Assembly: GCA_964626265.1 (NCBI GenBank) | Contig: CAZVCG010000023.1 | Location: forward strand, 1-31,439 | Source: CAZVCG01 sp964626265 | Lineage (GTDB): Bacteria > Pseudomonadota > Alphaproteobacteria > UBA9219 | Direction of reading: 5' to 3' | Length of the DNA stretch: 31,439 nucleotides | Part shown: piece by piece, positions 17,362-25,754 of the stretch | Layout of the letters: each line of letters starts with the position of its first letter | Position numbering within the stretch: the stretch's first letter is position 1 | The notes under the pieces: generated by a model | What the model saw: only the letters and a program-made list of their open reading frames with translations | Told to the model about the DNA's origin: nothing | The model's database searches: none | Position numbers and translations under genes: made by a program

Positions 17362-18069
17362 ATGTCCGGAATTTCTCATATTAACGAGCTATGTGCGCGT
17401 CTGGGGCACGATTTCGCCAAGCCGGATTTGTTGCAGGCGGCATTGACGCATCCTTCGCTGACGGGAACCAGAGCGCGCAAGAAGGGCGGTTCCTCGCCCT
17501 ATGAACGGCTGGAGTTTCTCGGCGACCGCGTATTGGGTTTGGTGATCGCCGAATGGCTTTTTGCGCTTTTTCCGGAATCCAACGAAGGCGATTTGGCCAA
17601 ACGTCACGCATCGCTCGTCAACCGCGACGCTTTGAAGGCGGTGGCTTTGGAAATCGGTCTTGACCGCCATCTGCATGTTGCGCACGGCGAGGACGTGAAA
17701 GCGGCGCGGAAAAATGTGGGAACCCTGTCGGACGCCATGGAGGCGGTGATCGGGGCTTTGTATCTCGATGGTGGTTTAGAGCCTGCGCGCGCGTTTATTC
17801 ATAAGTATTGGCGGGGGGCGGAAGCTTCCGAGCCTGCGCCAGCCGACCCAAAGACGGCATTGCAGGAATGGGCGCAAGGACAGGGCTTGCCGTTGCCGGT
17901 CTATAAAGTGGTCGAGCGTTCAGGCCCGGCCCATGAGCCGAAGTTCGTTATCGAAGTTGCCGTGAAAGGCTATGAGCCTGCGCGCGCCGAAGGATCGTCA
18001 AAACGGTTGGCGGAGAAAGCCGCTGCCGCTGCTTTGATGCAAAACGTCATATCCGCTTCACAGAGATAA
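17362..18069 (+). CDS. rnc: Ribonuclease III
   Basis: RNase III cuts double-stranded RNA in rRNA maturation. In type II CRISPR systems it commonly also trims crRNA:tracrRNA duplexes, which is relevant to the array at the end of this window. The signature ERLEFLGDRVL (48-58) carries catalytic acidic residues, and DAMEAVIGALYLDGG supplies the second metal-binding Glu. A C-terminal double-stranded RNA-binding domain ends in GSSKRLAEKAAAAALM. The 235 residues are full length. Its last 12 bases overlap the reverse-strand gene that follows. Confidence 0.97.
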   Translation: MSGISHINELCARLGHDFAKPDLLQAALTHPSLTGTRARKKGGSSPYERLEFLGDRVLGLVIAEWLFALFPESNEGDLAKRHASLVNRDALKAVALEIGLDRHLHVAHGEDVKAARKNVGTLSDAMEAVIGALYLDGGLEPARAFIHKYWRGAEASEPAPADPKTALQEWAQGQGLPLPVYKVVERSGPAHEPKFVIEVAVKGYEPARAEGSSKRLAEKAAAAALMQNVISASQR

Positions 18070-19248
18070 TGCGACGGGCTGAGGAGCAGGTTGTCCCAAG
18101 GCCGCTTTGGCGACCGGTTCAGTCGGCTGTTCTTGTTTGTGTTCGGGCCTTTTGGCAAGTTCCGGGTATTTATCCCAGATGTGCAGTTCGAACGACGAAG
18201 CGGGCGTTTGGTGGGGATGATGGGGAACGGTAAAATGCTTCAGCGTATATTTGGCCATTTTCATGAGCGGCCCGTGACCGATCAGTTTTCCTAACGCATC
18301 CATATGTTTTGACCATAATCTTCTGCCGTCGTGTTTGGTCGTTCCGTTGGAACTCGATCTTTGCACGACGAAAGCGTTGGCCATGGCCGCGCGCGTCAAA
18401 CGGGAAACAGGGCTGCCTTCATGTTCGTTTTTGGCGTGCCTTGCCGCGTAACGATTGACTTGGGCCATAGCGACTTTCTTATGGATATAGAGCTCGCTGT
18501 GAGTTCTTTGCCCCTCGTTCTTTTCGGCTTCGGGGACGACGGGGTTGGCATGTCTGCCGAGGCTAAAATAGGCCTCTTCGGCTTCTTTGGCCACGAACAT
18601 CGAAAGCTCGAGCGCCTTTTTGTCGTTCGCTCTGCCGATTGGGTCAACGCAGCAAAGAAGTAGCTTCAGGATTTCCTCTTTATACCAGCATTCTGTATCC
18701 TTGAAGTGCTGGTGTTCCGCAAAGCTTCGAACTTGCTCAGCCAAAAAAAACGGGTCGCGGGAACCGCACGAAGACTCCGCGCGGGTCAAATTAAAGGAAC
18801 CGCTTTTGACGTAACCCATCGCGCTGTTTAAATCCTTGGCCGCCTCCAACGTTTGATCGTACGCCATCTTTCCGCGCTTGGCGGCCAGCTCTTTGATGTA
18901 ATCGTCCTGGCGTACGGCGTTGCTAATATAAGGAAGCACGAAACGCGCCGTCTTTGCGGCGCGCATGAAATCTTCAGGCGTCGCGGCGCAGCGATACAAG
19001 CTTCCCGCAAGATCGGCGATGCGCGTTGCGGTGTCGAGGTCGATGCATTCAGGGTTGGAAGCGATTAGTTTCGTGAGTTCTTCGGAGGCGACGACGCGGT
19101 CGGGAAATTGTTTTTTGTATTCTTCGCGTTTTTCAGGAGGCGGTTTTTTAGGAAACACAAGGCGCATATGGCGCTGTTCCACGCCCAAGCTCTGGGTCGG
19201 TTCGGCGATGGTTGGCTCTTCGTCCAGTATTAACGCCGCTTGGTCCAC
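18058..19248 (-). CDS. Unrecognised 396-residue protein
   Basis: The GTG start (19246-19248) is backed by AGGGAG 8 bases upstream, and an in-frame stop lies just above it, so the start is well defined. The product is mostly helical and cytoplasmic in character with no signal peptide or membrane segment. It has a charged N-terminus (PPPEKREEYKKQFPDRV), several Cys and His residues in the middle (SSCGSRDPFF, TECWYKEEILKLLLCCVDP), a His-rich stretch (KHFTVPHHPHQ) and a Pro/Ala/Gln-rich tail. I recognise no domain. It splits rnc from era, genes that are usually adjacent, and runs against them. Its base composition resembles the neighbours. Confidence 0.8.
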   Translation of the reverse strand: MDQAALILDEEPTIAEPTQSLGVEQRHMRLVFPKKPPPEKREEYKKQFPDRVVASEELTKLIASNPECIDLDTATRIADLAGSLYRCAATPEDFMRAAKTARFVLPYISNAVRQDDYIKELAAKRGKMAYDQTLEAAKDLNSAMGYVKSGSFNLTRAESSCGSRDPFFLAEQVRSFAEHQHFKDTECWYKEEILKLLLCCVDPIGRANDKKALELSMFVAKEAEEAYFSLGRHANPVVPEAEKNEGQRTHSELYIHKKVAMAQVNRYAARHAKNEHEGSPVSRLTRAAMANAFVVQRSSSNGTTKHDGRRLWSKHMDALGKLIGHGPLMKMAKYTLKHFTVPHHPHQTPASSFELHIWDKYPELAKRPEHKQEQPTEPVAKAALGQPAPQPVALSL

Positions 19249-19399
19249 TTCAACATCTCCCTAAAAATAAGGACGATTCGAGAAGTATTACCCTGCATAA
19301 TAGCTTTAAAAATGCTAATGATTCTTTAACCTGCGGCTGGAGCTAAAGTCAATAACCCCTTATTATTTACGTGTAATATACGAGGAAAAAGCAACAAAC

Positions 19400-20329
19400 A
19401 TGATTAACGCCACGACCAAGACACGCGCCGGTTTCGCCGCCATTCTGGGCGCGCCGAACGCCGGAAAATCGACTCTGCTCAACCAGTTAGTCGGCGAAAA
19501 GGTCTCCATCGTCAGCGCCAAGGCGCAGACCACGCGGCGGCGGATCCTCGGCGTTCTGACCGAGGGGGATGTGCAGATTGCCCTGATAGACACACCCGGC
19601 ATCTTTTTGCCGAAAGGCCGTTTGGACAAGGCTATGGTGCAGGACGCGTGGGAAAGTCTGGACGGCGCAGACGTAATTTTATTGCTTGCCGACGCGACGA
19701 TGCGTCAACCTGACCCGAAGACGCAGGCGATCATTGACGTGTTGCTCAAGCAAAAACGCAAGGCGACGCTCGTGCTGAACAAGGTGGACAAGGCCAGCCG
19801 CGCCAGGCTTTTGCCGATGACGCAGAAGATGAACGACACCGGCGCTTTCGACGATATTTTTATGGTGTCGGCGCTCACGGGCGACGGCGTGAAGGATTTG
19901 AAAAAATACCTGATGGACAAAATGCCCAAGGGGCCGTGGATGTTTCCCGAAGATCAGCTTACGGATTTGCCGGAGCGATTGTGGGCGGCGGAAATCACCC
20001 GCGAGCAAATCTTTCACCAATTGCACGACGAGTTGCCTTACGCCGCCGCCGTTTTGCCGGAGGCTTGGGAAGAACGCAAAGACGGTTCCGTCGCGATTTG
20101 TCAGACCATCGTCGTGTTGCGGCCCAACCATCGCGCGATCGTGCTCGGCAAGAACGGCGCGCAGATCAAGAAGATCGGACAACTGGCGCGCGAGGAGATT
20201 ACGCGTTCGTTGGGCCGCAAAGCCCATCTGTTTTTGAACGTCAAAGCCGACGCGAACTGGCAAGACAAGACGGAGTTCTACCGCCTGTTCGGGTTGGAGG
20301 ACGTGGGCAAGAAGAAAAAGAAACGCTAG
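19400..20329 (+). CDS. era: GTPase Era
   Basis: Era is an essential GTPase that binds 16S rRNA and helps mature the 30S subunit. G1 GAPNAGKS (17-24), the AQTTR switch, G3 DTPG (64-67) and G4 NKVD (127-130) are intact. A C-terminal KH domain has VVLRPNHRAIVLGKNGAQIKKIG-type sequence and ends in a Lys-rich tail. Length 309 is normal. It has its own 5' region because the unknown gene separates it from rnc. It ends tail to tail with cbiM, both stop codons sharing CTAG (20326-20329). Confidence 0.97.
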   Translation: MINATTKTRAGFAAILGAPNAGKSTLLNQLVGEKVSIVSAKAQTTRRRILGVLTEGDVQIALIDTPGIFLPKGRLDKAMVQDAWESLDGADVILLLADATMRQPDPKTQAIIDVLLKQKRKATLVLNKVDKASRARLLPMTQKMNDTGAFDDIFMVSALTGDGVKDLKKYLMDKMPKGPWMFPEDQLTDLPERLWAAEITREQIFHQLHDELPYAAAVLPEAWEERKDGSVAICQTIVVLRPNHRAIVLGKNGAQIKKIGQLAREEITRSLGRKAHLFLNVKADANWQDKTEFYRLFGLEDVGKKKKKR

Positions 20330-21072
20330 CCTGCTTCAAACCCGTTATCTATCGCCACGCGTTCCAGACCATCGGGCAGCGTCGATGCAAACGGGGCAGC
20401 GAATACGACCAGAGCAAGCGCCAAGGCCATGCTTGCTCCGGCGAGTTTCCATGCCGGGACGCGGTTCGCGCGCATTTCTTCGACAGTAATGACGATAACC
20501 GTAGCGATCATCGCTTCGCCGAGACCGATGACGGCGTGCGATCCAAGCATGGCGGGCAGGACGACGCCGAGCGGGCTGGTTCCGGAAAACGCCAACTCAA
20601 GCGAGCAGGCGAGGGAAGCGGCGACGATGCTGATCCAACTTGTCAACGCGACCGACAGCGCATAACCGGACCTGCTCTCTGGCAATTTTGAGCGAAGGGC
20701 CCGCATAAGCGGAACCATCAATACGCCGCCGACGATGCCCATGTTCAGAATATTGCTGCCCAGCGCCATCAGTCCGCCGTCAGCAAAAAATACGCTTTGT
20801 ACCGTTAGTACCGATGCCATGATGATAAGAGCGGCCCACGGCCCTAAAAGCGCGGCAGCGGCAACCGCGCCGAGAAAATGTCCGCTTGTGCCGCCATTGA
20901 TGGGGAAGTTGAGCATTTGCATGGCGAAAATGAATACCGCCATGGCGCCCATGAGCATCAGATTGCTTTTCTCAAACGACACGCGGCGCGCGCCATACGC
21001 CAACGCGCTCAAGGCGAAGATGCCTGTCGTTACATTGACGGGATCGGAAACGAAGTGATTGGGTAGATGCAT
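20326..21072 (-). CDS. cbiM: CbiM/NikM-type energy-coupling-factor transport permease (probable nickel)
   Basis: The substrate-binding membrane component of a nickel or cobalt ECF transporter. The ATG at 21070-21072 gives the diagnostic MH N-terminus, where His2 binds the metal, and has AAGGAG upstream. Several membrane helices follow, with NFPINGGTSGHFLGA and GSHAVIGLGEAM as family landmarks. The C-terminus carries a PDGLE segment (STLPDGLERVAIDNGF), so a NikN-like part is fused. The 248 residues match an M-N fusion. It follows the beta-barrel gene by 10 bases and NikR is upstream, which favours nickel over cobalt. No ATPase or T component is nearby. Confidence 0.88.
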   Translation of the reverse strand: MHLPNHFVSDPVNVTTGIFALSALAYGARRVSFEKSNLMLMGAMAVFIFAMQMLNFPINGGTSGHFLGAVAAAALLGPWAALIIMASVLTVQSVFFADGGLMALGSNILNMGIVGGVLMVPLMRALRSKLPESRSGYALSVALTSWISIVAASLACSLELAFSGTSPLGVVLPAMLGSHAVIGLGEAMIATVIVITVEEMRANRVPAWKLAGASMALALALVVFAAPFASTLPDGLERVAIDNGFEAG

Positions 21073-21082
21073 CGCGCGCTCC

Positions 21083-21985
21083 TTAAAAGAAGGTTTTGGC
21101 TGAAAGGATGAAAGTCGTGCTTTTGTCGGAATTGCGCCCCCATACGGCCTGTTGAAAGCCCATGTTGACGCTAAGGAGATCGTGGACAGGCATAACAAAT
21201 CCTGTGGTGACGGCAAGCGATTCCGCATTGTCTTCATTGGCGATGAAATCGTGGCTGTAATTCAATTCGATTTCGGGGATGATCCACTCTCTTAATTGAT
21301 AACCGCCCGCAAGGTCGGCGTTGAACGTGCCGCGCGCATTGCCTTTATGAGATCCGAACGGAAGCGAGAAGCCGGCGTCCATGTTGGCAGTCCACTTGCC
21401 CCAGTTTTTTACGGCAATGAGTTTTTGGTCCCAGCTCCAGAATTCCTGGCTCGTGCCCATTTCGGCAAGCCGCGCGCGGCCGCCAGTGGGCGCGGTAAAC
21501 CCGCCGACGTAGCCGGACTCCATGCCGAGGCTCTCGCTTTCGAAGAAGCGGTAGCGGCCGCTGAAGCTTAAGTCGCCGAAGCCGTTGCCTTTGAAGGGGC
21601 CATCGACATCGTCGTCAGCGTCAAAGTCGTTGTCTTTATCTTTAATCCAGCGATACGGCGCAGAAATGTTCGCATCGAGGTTCTTTAGCAGGCCTACGGT
21701 CAGCGCCATGCTGGCGGAATGTTCGCGCGTGAAGCCGCGCTCGATTCCGTTTGAGTTGTTGTCCCACGCGCGGGTAGCGCGTGAATAATTATAGACAATT
21801 TCGAATTCGGCTTTGCCGGGATCGACGACGGAAACGTCCGGCGTGTTGATCTTGCAGTATTCGGCCCCCTCGCTTTCTTCGGCTGAGGATTGGGGGACGG
21901 GTTCGGCGGCTCTTGCCGCCATTGGCGTGAGCGGCATGATGGAGATCAAGACGAAAGAGAGAAAAAGGGACTTTGAGGAAAACAT
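21083..21985 (-). CDS. Outer-membrane beta-barrel protein, candidate nickel channel
   Basis: The 300-residue product has a signal peptide (residues 1 to about 26, MTPMAARA-AEP-like site). Its mature part is a run of alternating amphipathic strands with Gly/Asn/Asp turns, ending in a C-terminal Phe (SAKTFF), the usual outer-membrane insertion signal. It looks like the transporter family often named MetA-pathway phenol degradation protein. An acidic turn (DKDNDFDADDDVDG) may bind cations. It lies between nikR and cbiM in an apparent operon with a GGAG ribosome site, so passage of nickel across the outer membrane is a reasonable inference, not shown. Confidence 0.82.
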   Translation of the reverse strand: MFSSKSLFLSFVLISIMPLTPMAARAAEPVPQSSAEESEGAEYCKINTPDVSVVDPGKAEFEIVYNYSRATRAWDNNSNGIERGFTREHSASMALTVGLLKNLDANISAPYRWIKDKDNDFDADDDVDGPFKGNGFGDLSFSGRYRFFESESLGMESGYVGGFTAPTGGRARLAEMGTSQEFWSWDQKLIAVKNWGKWTANMDAGFSLPFGSHKGNARGTFNADLAGGYQLREWIIPEIELNYSHDFIANEDNAESLAVTTGFVMPVHDLLSVNMGFQQAVWGRNSDKSTTFILSAKTFF

Positions 21986-22010
21986 GGAACTCTCCGGATG
22001 TCGCGAGCGC

Positions 22011-22033
22011 CGATATTACTATTTGAAATATCG
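22011..22033. promoter_or_regulatory. Dyad upstream of the beta-barrel/cbiM pair
   Basis: CGATATT-N9-AATATCG is a perfect 7-base inverted repeat inside the 90-bp gap between the nikR stop and the beta-barrel start, 26-48 bases upstream of the latter. It is a candidate operator; whether NikR binds it cannot be told from sequence. Confidence 0.45.
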
Positions 22034-22075
22034 TATTACCGCAAGCGAGGGCAGGAAGAATGATTGACGCTGTGT

Positions 22076-22507
22076 CTATTCGACACCATGGCCGGTTGTC
22101 GCCATCATGAGAGAACTGTGTTTAAGGCCCTTTATTGCCTTGAGATTTGCTACAAGTTTGCGGATGTCGTTGGCCTTGCCGCGCACGACGAGCACTTCCA
22201 TGCAATTGTGATGATCGAGATGCACGTGCTGGGTACAGACGATTAGAGAGCCAAAATCATGTTGAGCATCAAGAAGCTTGTTGACCACGTTGCCTTTGTG
22301 GTGATCGAAAATGAGGCTTATCGTTCCTGCTACGTCCGATCCTTTTTGCCATTCCTCCTCCACGAGTGCCCGCCGCATAAGATTTTTGATGGCCTCGGAT
22401 CGGGTAGGGAATTTGTTTGATGATAAATACGATTCGAATTTTTCAAGCAAAGGCTTTTCGACGGAAATGCTGATGCGTTCGACTTTATGTTTCATTTTCG
22501 GTCTCAT
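22076..22507 (-). CDS. nikR: Nickel-responsive regulator NikR
   Basis: NikR represses nickel uptake genes when nickel is plentiful. The N-terminal ribbon-helix-helix domain is ERISISVEKPLLEKFESYL plus TRSEAIKNLMRRAL. The C-terminal ACT-like domain carries the complete square-planar nickel site with family spacing: His83, His94, His96 and Cys102, in the HVHLDHHNC segment and upstream AQHDFGS. The first ATG (22505-22507) gives 143 residues; a second ATG four codons later is also possible, and neither has a strong ribosome site. It heads the nikR-barrel-cbiM group and diverges from the hydrogenase operon. Confidence 0.95.
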   Translation of the reverse strand: MRPKMKHKVERISISVEKPLLEKFESYLSSNKFPTRSEAIKNLMRRALVEEEWQKGSDVAGTISLIFDHHKGNVVNKLLDAQHDFGSLIVCTQHVHLDHHNCMEVLVVRGKANDIRKLVANLKAIKGLKHSSLMMATTGHGVE

Positions 22508-22772
22508 TGTTCACGCGCCGAATCCCTCATGCTTTCGTTGTGACTCCGGAAAGAATCAATGTGATAGTTCATGAATATAGAAAAAGTATAATCCCGAAAG
22601 ATCCGGAGGATAAAAGACTTTTGAACAAAAGCTCTTTAATAATTTATCAATACCTGTTCTACTAATTGTTAACCATAAAGGGCGTTGAAAAAACGCGCTG
22701 TTAATAAAGTAGCGGCCGACTCGCTTTACTTGAAGGCGCAGGGCGGCTTTGCCTAAGATTGAGGGTGCCCGA
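22508..22772. promoter_or_regulatory. Divergent control region between nikR and the hydrogenase operon
   Basis: This 265-bp AT-rich gap must carry promoters for both directions. The clearest element is a dyad CTTTTG-AA-CAAAAG at 22618-22631, extended imperfectly to 22611-22638 by TAAAAGA/CTCTTTA arms, a candidate operator. A weaker hairpin GCGTT-gaaaa-AACGC lies near 22683-22697. I cannot identify a NikR or FNR consensus with confidence. Confidence 0.5.
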
Positions 22773-23972
22773 ATGCAAAAAGGTCATACAGAGCCTGCGG
22801 CTTCTGCAAAGGCTAAACCCGTGCCTCTATCCATCGGGGCCAAAACGTTGCTCGACGAAACGGGCATAGCCGAACTTATGACGGTTCTCGGCAAGGCGGG
22901 CTATGAGACGATCGGTCCACAGGTCAGGGACGGCGCCGTCGTCTATGACAAGATCGAATCGCCCAAGGAATTGCCCGTTGGCATGTCCGACGAACAGGAC
23001 GGTGGCCGTTACAGGCTTGTGAAGGGAACGCCCGGAGCCTATTTCGAATACGTTTGCGGCCCGACAAGCTGGAAAAAGTTCCTGTTTCCGCCGCAAAAGA
23101 AATTATGGGAAGCCGACAAGAAAGAGGACGGATTCAAAATAACGCCGGAGCCGAAAAATAAGACCGCCTATGCGTTTTTTGGCGTTAGACCCTGCGAATT
23201 GATGGCGATTCAGATACAGGACAGGGTTTTCGGTTACGACAAGAAAGGCGTTCCTCATACGGATGCCTATGCGGATTCGGGCTACGTGGCGCGGCGTAGC
23301 AAAGCCTTTATCGTCGCCGTGAACTGCGGGCGCGCAGGAAAAACATGTTTTTGTTGCTCGATGGGCGGCGGACCTCAGGTTAAGGAAGGAGATGGATACG
23401 ATATTGTCCTTACGGAGTTGCTCGACAGCCGCCGTCATGAGTTTCTCGCCGAAGCCGGCAGTGAGCGCGGACTCCATATTCTTGAAAAAGTAGCTCACAA
23501 AAAAGCCGCCGAGAATGACGTTCGGGCGGCGGAAATGGTCGTGTCTCGTACTCGCCGCCAGATGGGGCGCGCGATGGCGCCGGACATCGACAAAGTTCTT
23601 AAACGCAATCTTGAACATCCGCGGTGGGAGTCGGTGGCCGAAAGGTGTTTGACGTGCGGCAATTGCACGATGGTTTGCCCGACTTGCTTTTGCAATACCG
23701 TCGAGGATACGACCGATCTGTTGGGCGAACATGCCGAACGCTGGCGGAAATGGGATTCCTGCTTCTCGATTGATTTTAGTTATATCCACGGGGGCAGCAT
23801 ACGGACGGAAGCCAAATCGCGTTACCGCCAATGGATGACGCACAAATTGTCCAATTGGCACGAGCAATTCGGGACTTCGGGGTGCGTCGGATGCGGAAGG
23901 TGCATAACCTGGTGCCCGGTGGGCATCGACATTACGGAAGAAGCCAAAGCCATTAAGTACAGCAGCCGGTAA
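22773..23972 (+). CDS. hydB: [NiFe] hydrogenase (group 3b) beta subunit, dicluster iron-sulfur protein
   Basis: Electron-transfer subunit that passes electrons between the small subunit and the flavin subunit. Two [4Fe-4S] motifs are visible: Cys292, Cys295, Cys298, Cys302 (CLTCGNCTMVCP) and Cys371, Cys374, Cys377, Cys381 (CVGCGRCITWCPVGI). The N-terminal half has the HydB/AsrA-like domain with GVRPCELMAIQIQD and NCGRAGKTCFCCSMGGGP. The ATG at 22773 is chosen over an upstream TTG because GAGGGTG stands about 7 bases before it. 399 residues is near family length. First gene of beta-gamma-delta-alpha, the order of cytoplasmic NAD(P)-linked sulfhydrogenases. Confidence 0.93.
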   Translation: MQKGHTEPAASAKAKPVPLSIGAKTLLDETGIAELMTVLGKAGYETIGPQVRDGAVVYDKIESPKELPVGMSDEQDGGRYRLVKGTPGAYFEYVCGPTSWKKFLFPPQKKLWEADKKEDGFKITPEPKNKTAYAFFGVRPCELMAIQIQDRVFGYDKKGVPHTDAYADSGYVARRSKAFIVAVNCGRAGKTCFCCSMGGGPQVKEGDGYDIVLTELLDSRRHEFLAEAGSERGLHILEKVAHKKAAENDVRAAEMVVSRTRRQMGRAMAPDIDKVLKRNLEHPRWESVAERCLTCGNCTMVCPTCFCNTVEDTTDLLGEHAERWRKWDSCFSIDFSYIHGGSIRTEAKSRYRQWMTHKLSNWHEQFGTSGCVGCGRCITWCPVGIDITEEAKAIKYSSR

Positions 23973-24013
23973 GGGATGCGGTTACAAAGGAACTTGCCAC
24001 AGGGGAAAACGGT

Positions 24014-24895
24014 ATGAGCCAGACAGCGTGTTGCGGAAAGTGCCACACTAAAAACGCCATCGATGTATCGGCCATTGATCCGATGCTGCCGCGTCAATTC
24101 CGCGTGGTCGAGGTCAAGCGCGAATTGTCGGATACGTTCACGATGGTATTGAAGCCTCTGGACGGCGGCAAGGCGCACTTTGCGCCGGGTCAGTTCAACA
24201 TGCTGTATGTTTTCGGCGTCGGCGAAATTCCCATAAGCGTTAGCGGCGACCCTACGAAATCGACGGCTTTGGTCCACACGACGCGCGCCGTCGGCAAAGT
24301 GTCGCAAGCTCTGGATGAGCTTAAGGCCGGGGCCGTCATAGGGGTAAGGGGGCCGTTCGGCACGTTTTGGCCGCTGTCCGTGGCCGAGGGCAAAGACCTT
24401 GTCTTCGTGGCCGGCGGCATCGGCTTGGCCCCGTTGCGTCCCGCCATTTATCAGGCGCTTCATGACCGCCACCGCTACAATAACATCGTCATTCTTTACG
24501 GCACGCGTACGCCCGAAGACATATTGTTTCCTGAAGAACTGGCGGCCTGGCGCACGCGGTTCGATCTTGAGGTTCAGGTTACCGTCGATCGCGCTACGGA
24601 TGGCTGGAAAGGCAAGATAGGCGTTGTTCCGAAACTGGTTTCATTGGCCGGGTTCGACAAAACCAATGCGGTGGCCTTTACGTGCGGCCCCGAGATCATG
24701 ATGCACTATACCTGCAAGGCTTTGCAGGAACGCGGTGTGACGAACGACCGCATTTTCCTGTCGATGGAGCGCAATATGAAATGCGGCATCGGGCTTTGCG
24801 GTCATTGCCAGTGGGGATCGTCGTTCGTTTGCCGCGACGGCCCGGTGTACCGTTACGATCAGGTCGTTTCGGCTCTCAGCATCAAGGAGCTCTGA
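24014..24895 (+). CDS. hydG: [NiFe] hydrogenase gamma subunit, FAD/NAD(P)-binding
   Basis: Flavoprotein that exchanges electrons with NAD(P)H. A ferredoxin-reductase-like FAD domain (PGQFNMLYVF, IPISVSGD) is followed by an NAD(P) domain with VAGGIGLAPLRPAI. A C-terminal [2Fe-2S] site has Cys257, Cys262, Cys265 and Cys274 (CGIGLCGHCQ). An extra N-terminal cysteine cluster ACCGKCH (Cys6, Cys7, Cys10) stands before the FAD domain; I do not know whether it binds a metal. AGGGGA precedes the ATG. It ends 1 base before the delta subunit start (TGA-T-ATG), so translation is probably coupled. Related anaerobic sulfite reductase subunit B is the main alternative, excluded by context. Confidence 0.93.
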   Translation: MSQTACCGKCHTKNAIDVSAIDPMLPRQFRVVEVKRELSDTFTMVLKPLDGGKAHFAPGQFNMLYVFGVGEIPISVSGDPTKSTALVHTTRAVGKVSQALDELKAGAVIGVRGPFGTFWPLSVAEGKDLVFVAGGIGLAPLRPAIYQALHDRHRYNNIVILYGTRTPEDILFPEELAAWRTRFDLEVQVTVDRATDGWKGKIGVVPKLVSLAGFDKTNAVAFTCGPEIMMHYTCKALQERGVTNDRIFLSMERNMKCGIGLCGHCQWGSSFVCRDGPVYRYDQVVSALSIKEL

Positions 24896-24896
24896 T

Positions 24897-25721
24897 ATGT
24901 CAGGCGCGAATATCAAAAAGACGAACGGGAAGTCGAACGGAAGCCATCCGCATCGCCCGAGGCCGACTGTGGCGGTCTGGAAATTCGCTTCGTGCGACGG
25001 TTGCCAGCTCAGCATCGCCGATTGCGAAGACGAGCTGTTGGCCGTCGCGGCCGAGATCAAAATAGCCTATTTCCTTGAAATCACGCGGGCCGAGATTAAA
25101 GGGCCTTATGACATATCGCTTGTCGAAGGCTCGATCACGACGCCGCATGACGCCGAACGCATCCGCAAGATCCGCGATCAGTCGAAGGTGTTGATCAGCA
25201 TCGGCGCATGCGCGACGGCAGGAGGCATTCAGGCGCTCAGAAACTTCGCCGATGTCGAGGAATATACCCGCGCCGTTTACGCCCACCCGGAATATATCAG
25301 TACATTGAAAACTTCCACGGCTATCCGCGACCACGTCGCCGTGGATTTCGAATTGCGCGGTTGTCCGGTCAACAAGTGGCATTTGGTGGAGATAATCAGC
25401 GCGACCCTTAACAAGCGTCCTCCGAATATCCCGCACTACAGCCAATGTTTCGAGTGCAAGCGCAAGGGAACCGTTTGCGTGATGGTGGCGAAAGGCACGC
25501 CGTGCCTGGGGCCGGTGACGCAAGCAGGCTGCGGCAATTTGTGTCCTTCTTATAACCGTGGGTGCTACGGTTGTTTTGGCCCTATGGAATCGCCGAACGC
25601 GGCCAGCTTGACAAAGCAAATGGGCAAGCTGGGCATGGACAGGAAGAGCATCCGCGATTTCTACCGTTCGTTTAACGCTGGAGCCGAGGCGTTTCGCAAG
25701 GCCAGCGAGGCTTTAGATTGA
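24897..25721 (+). CDS. hydD: [NiFe] hydrogenase delta (small) subunit
   Basis: The small subunit relays electrons from the active site through iron-sulfur clusters. The proximal-cluster motif ASCDGCQLSI has Cys33 and Cys36; GACAT and the RGCPVNKW segment supply the others. A Cys-rich C-terminal part (CFECKRKGTVC, then CGNLCPSYNRGCYGCFGP) fits further [4Fe-4S] clusters. There is no twin-arginine signal peptide, in line with a cytoplasmic enzyme. The N-terminal 25 residues (Lys/Asn/His-rich) are an extension of unclear role. 274 residues. Confidence 0.94.
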   Translation: MSGANIKKTNGKSNGSHPHRPRPTVAVWKFASCDGCQLSIADCEDELLAVAAEIKIAYFLEITRAEIKGPYDISLVEGSITTPHDAERIRKIRDQSKVLISIGACATAGGIQALRNFADVEEYTRAVYAHPEYISTLKTSTAIRDHVAVDFELRGCPVNKWHLVEIISATLNKRPPNIPHYSQCFECKRKGTVCVMVAKGTPCLGPVTQAGCGNLCPSYNRGCYGCFGPMESPNAASLTKQMGKLGMDRKSIRDFYRSFNAGAEAFRKASEALD

Positions 25722-25754
25722 TATCGTTCGATTTTTTTAGATGTGAGGCATGAT

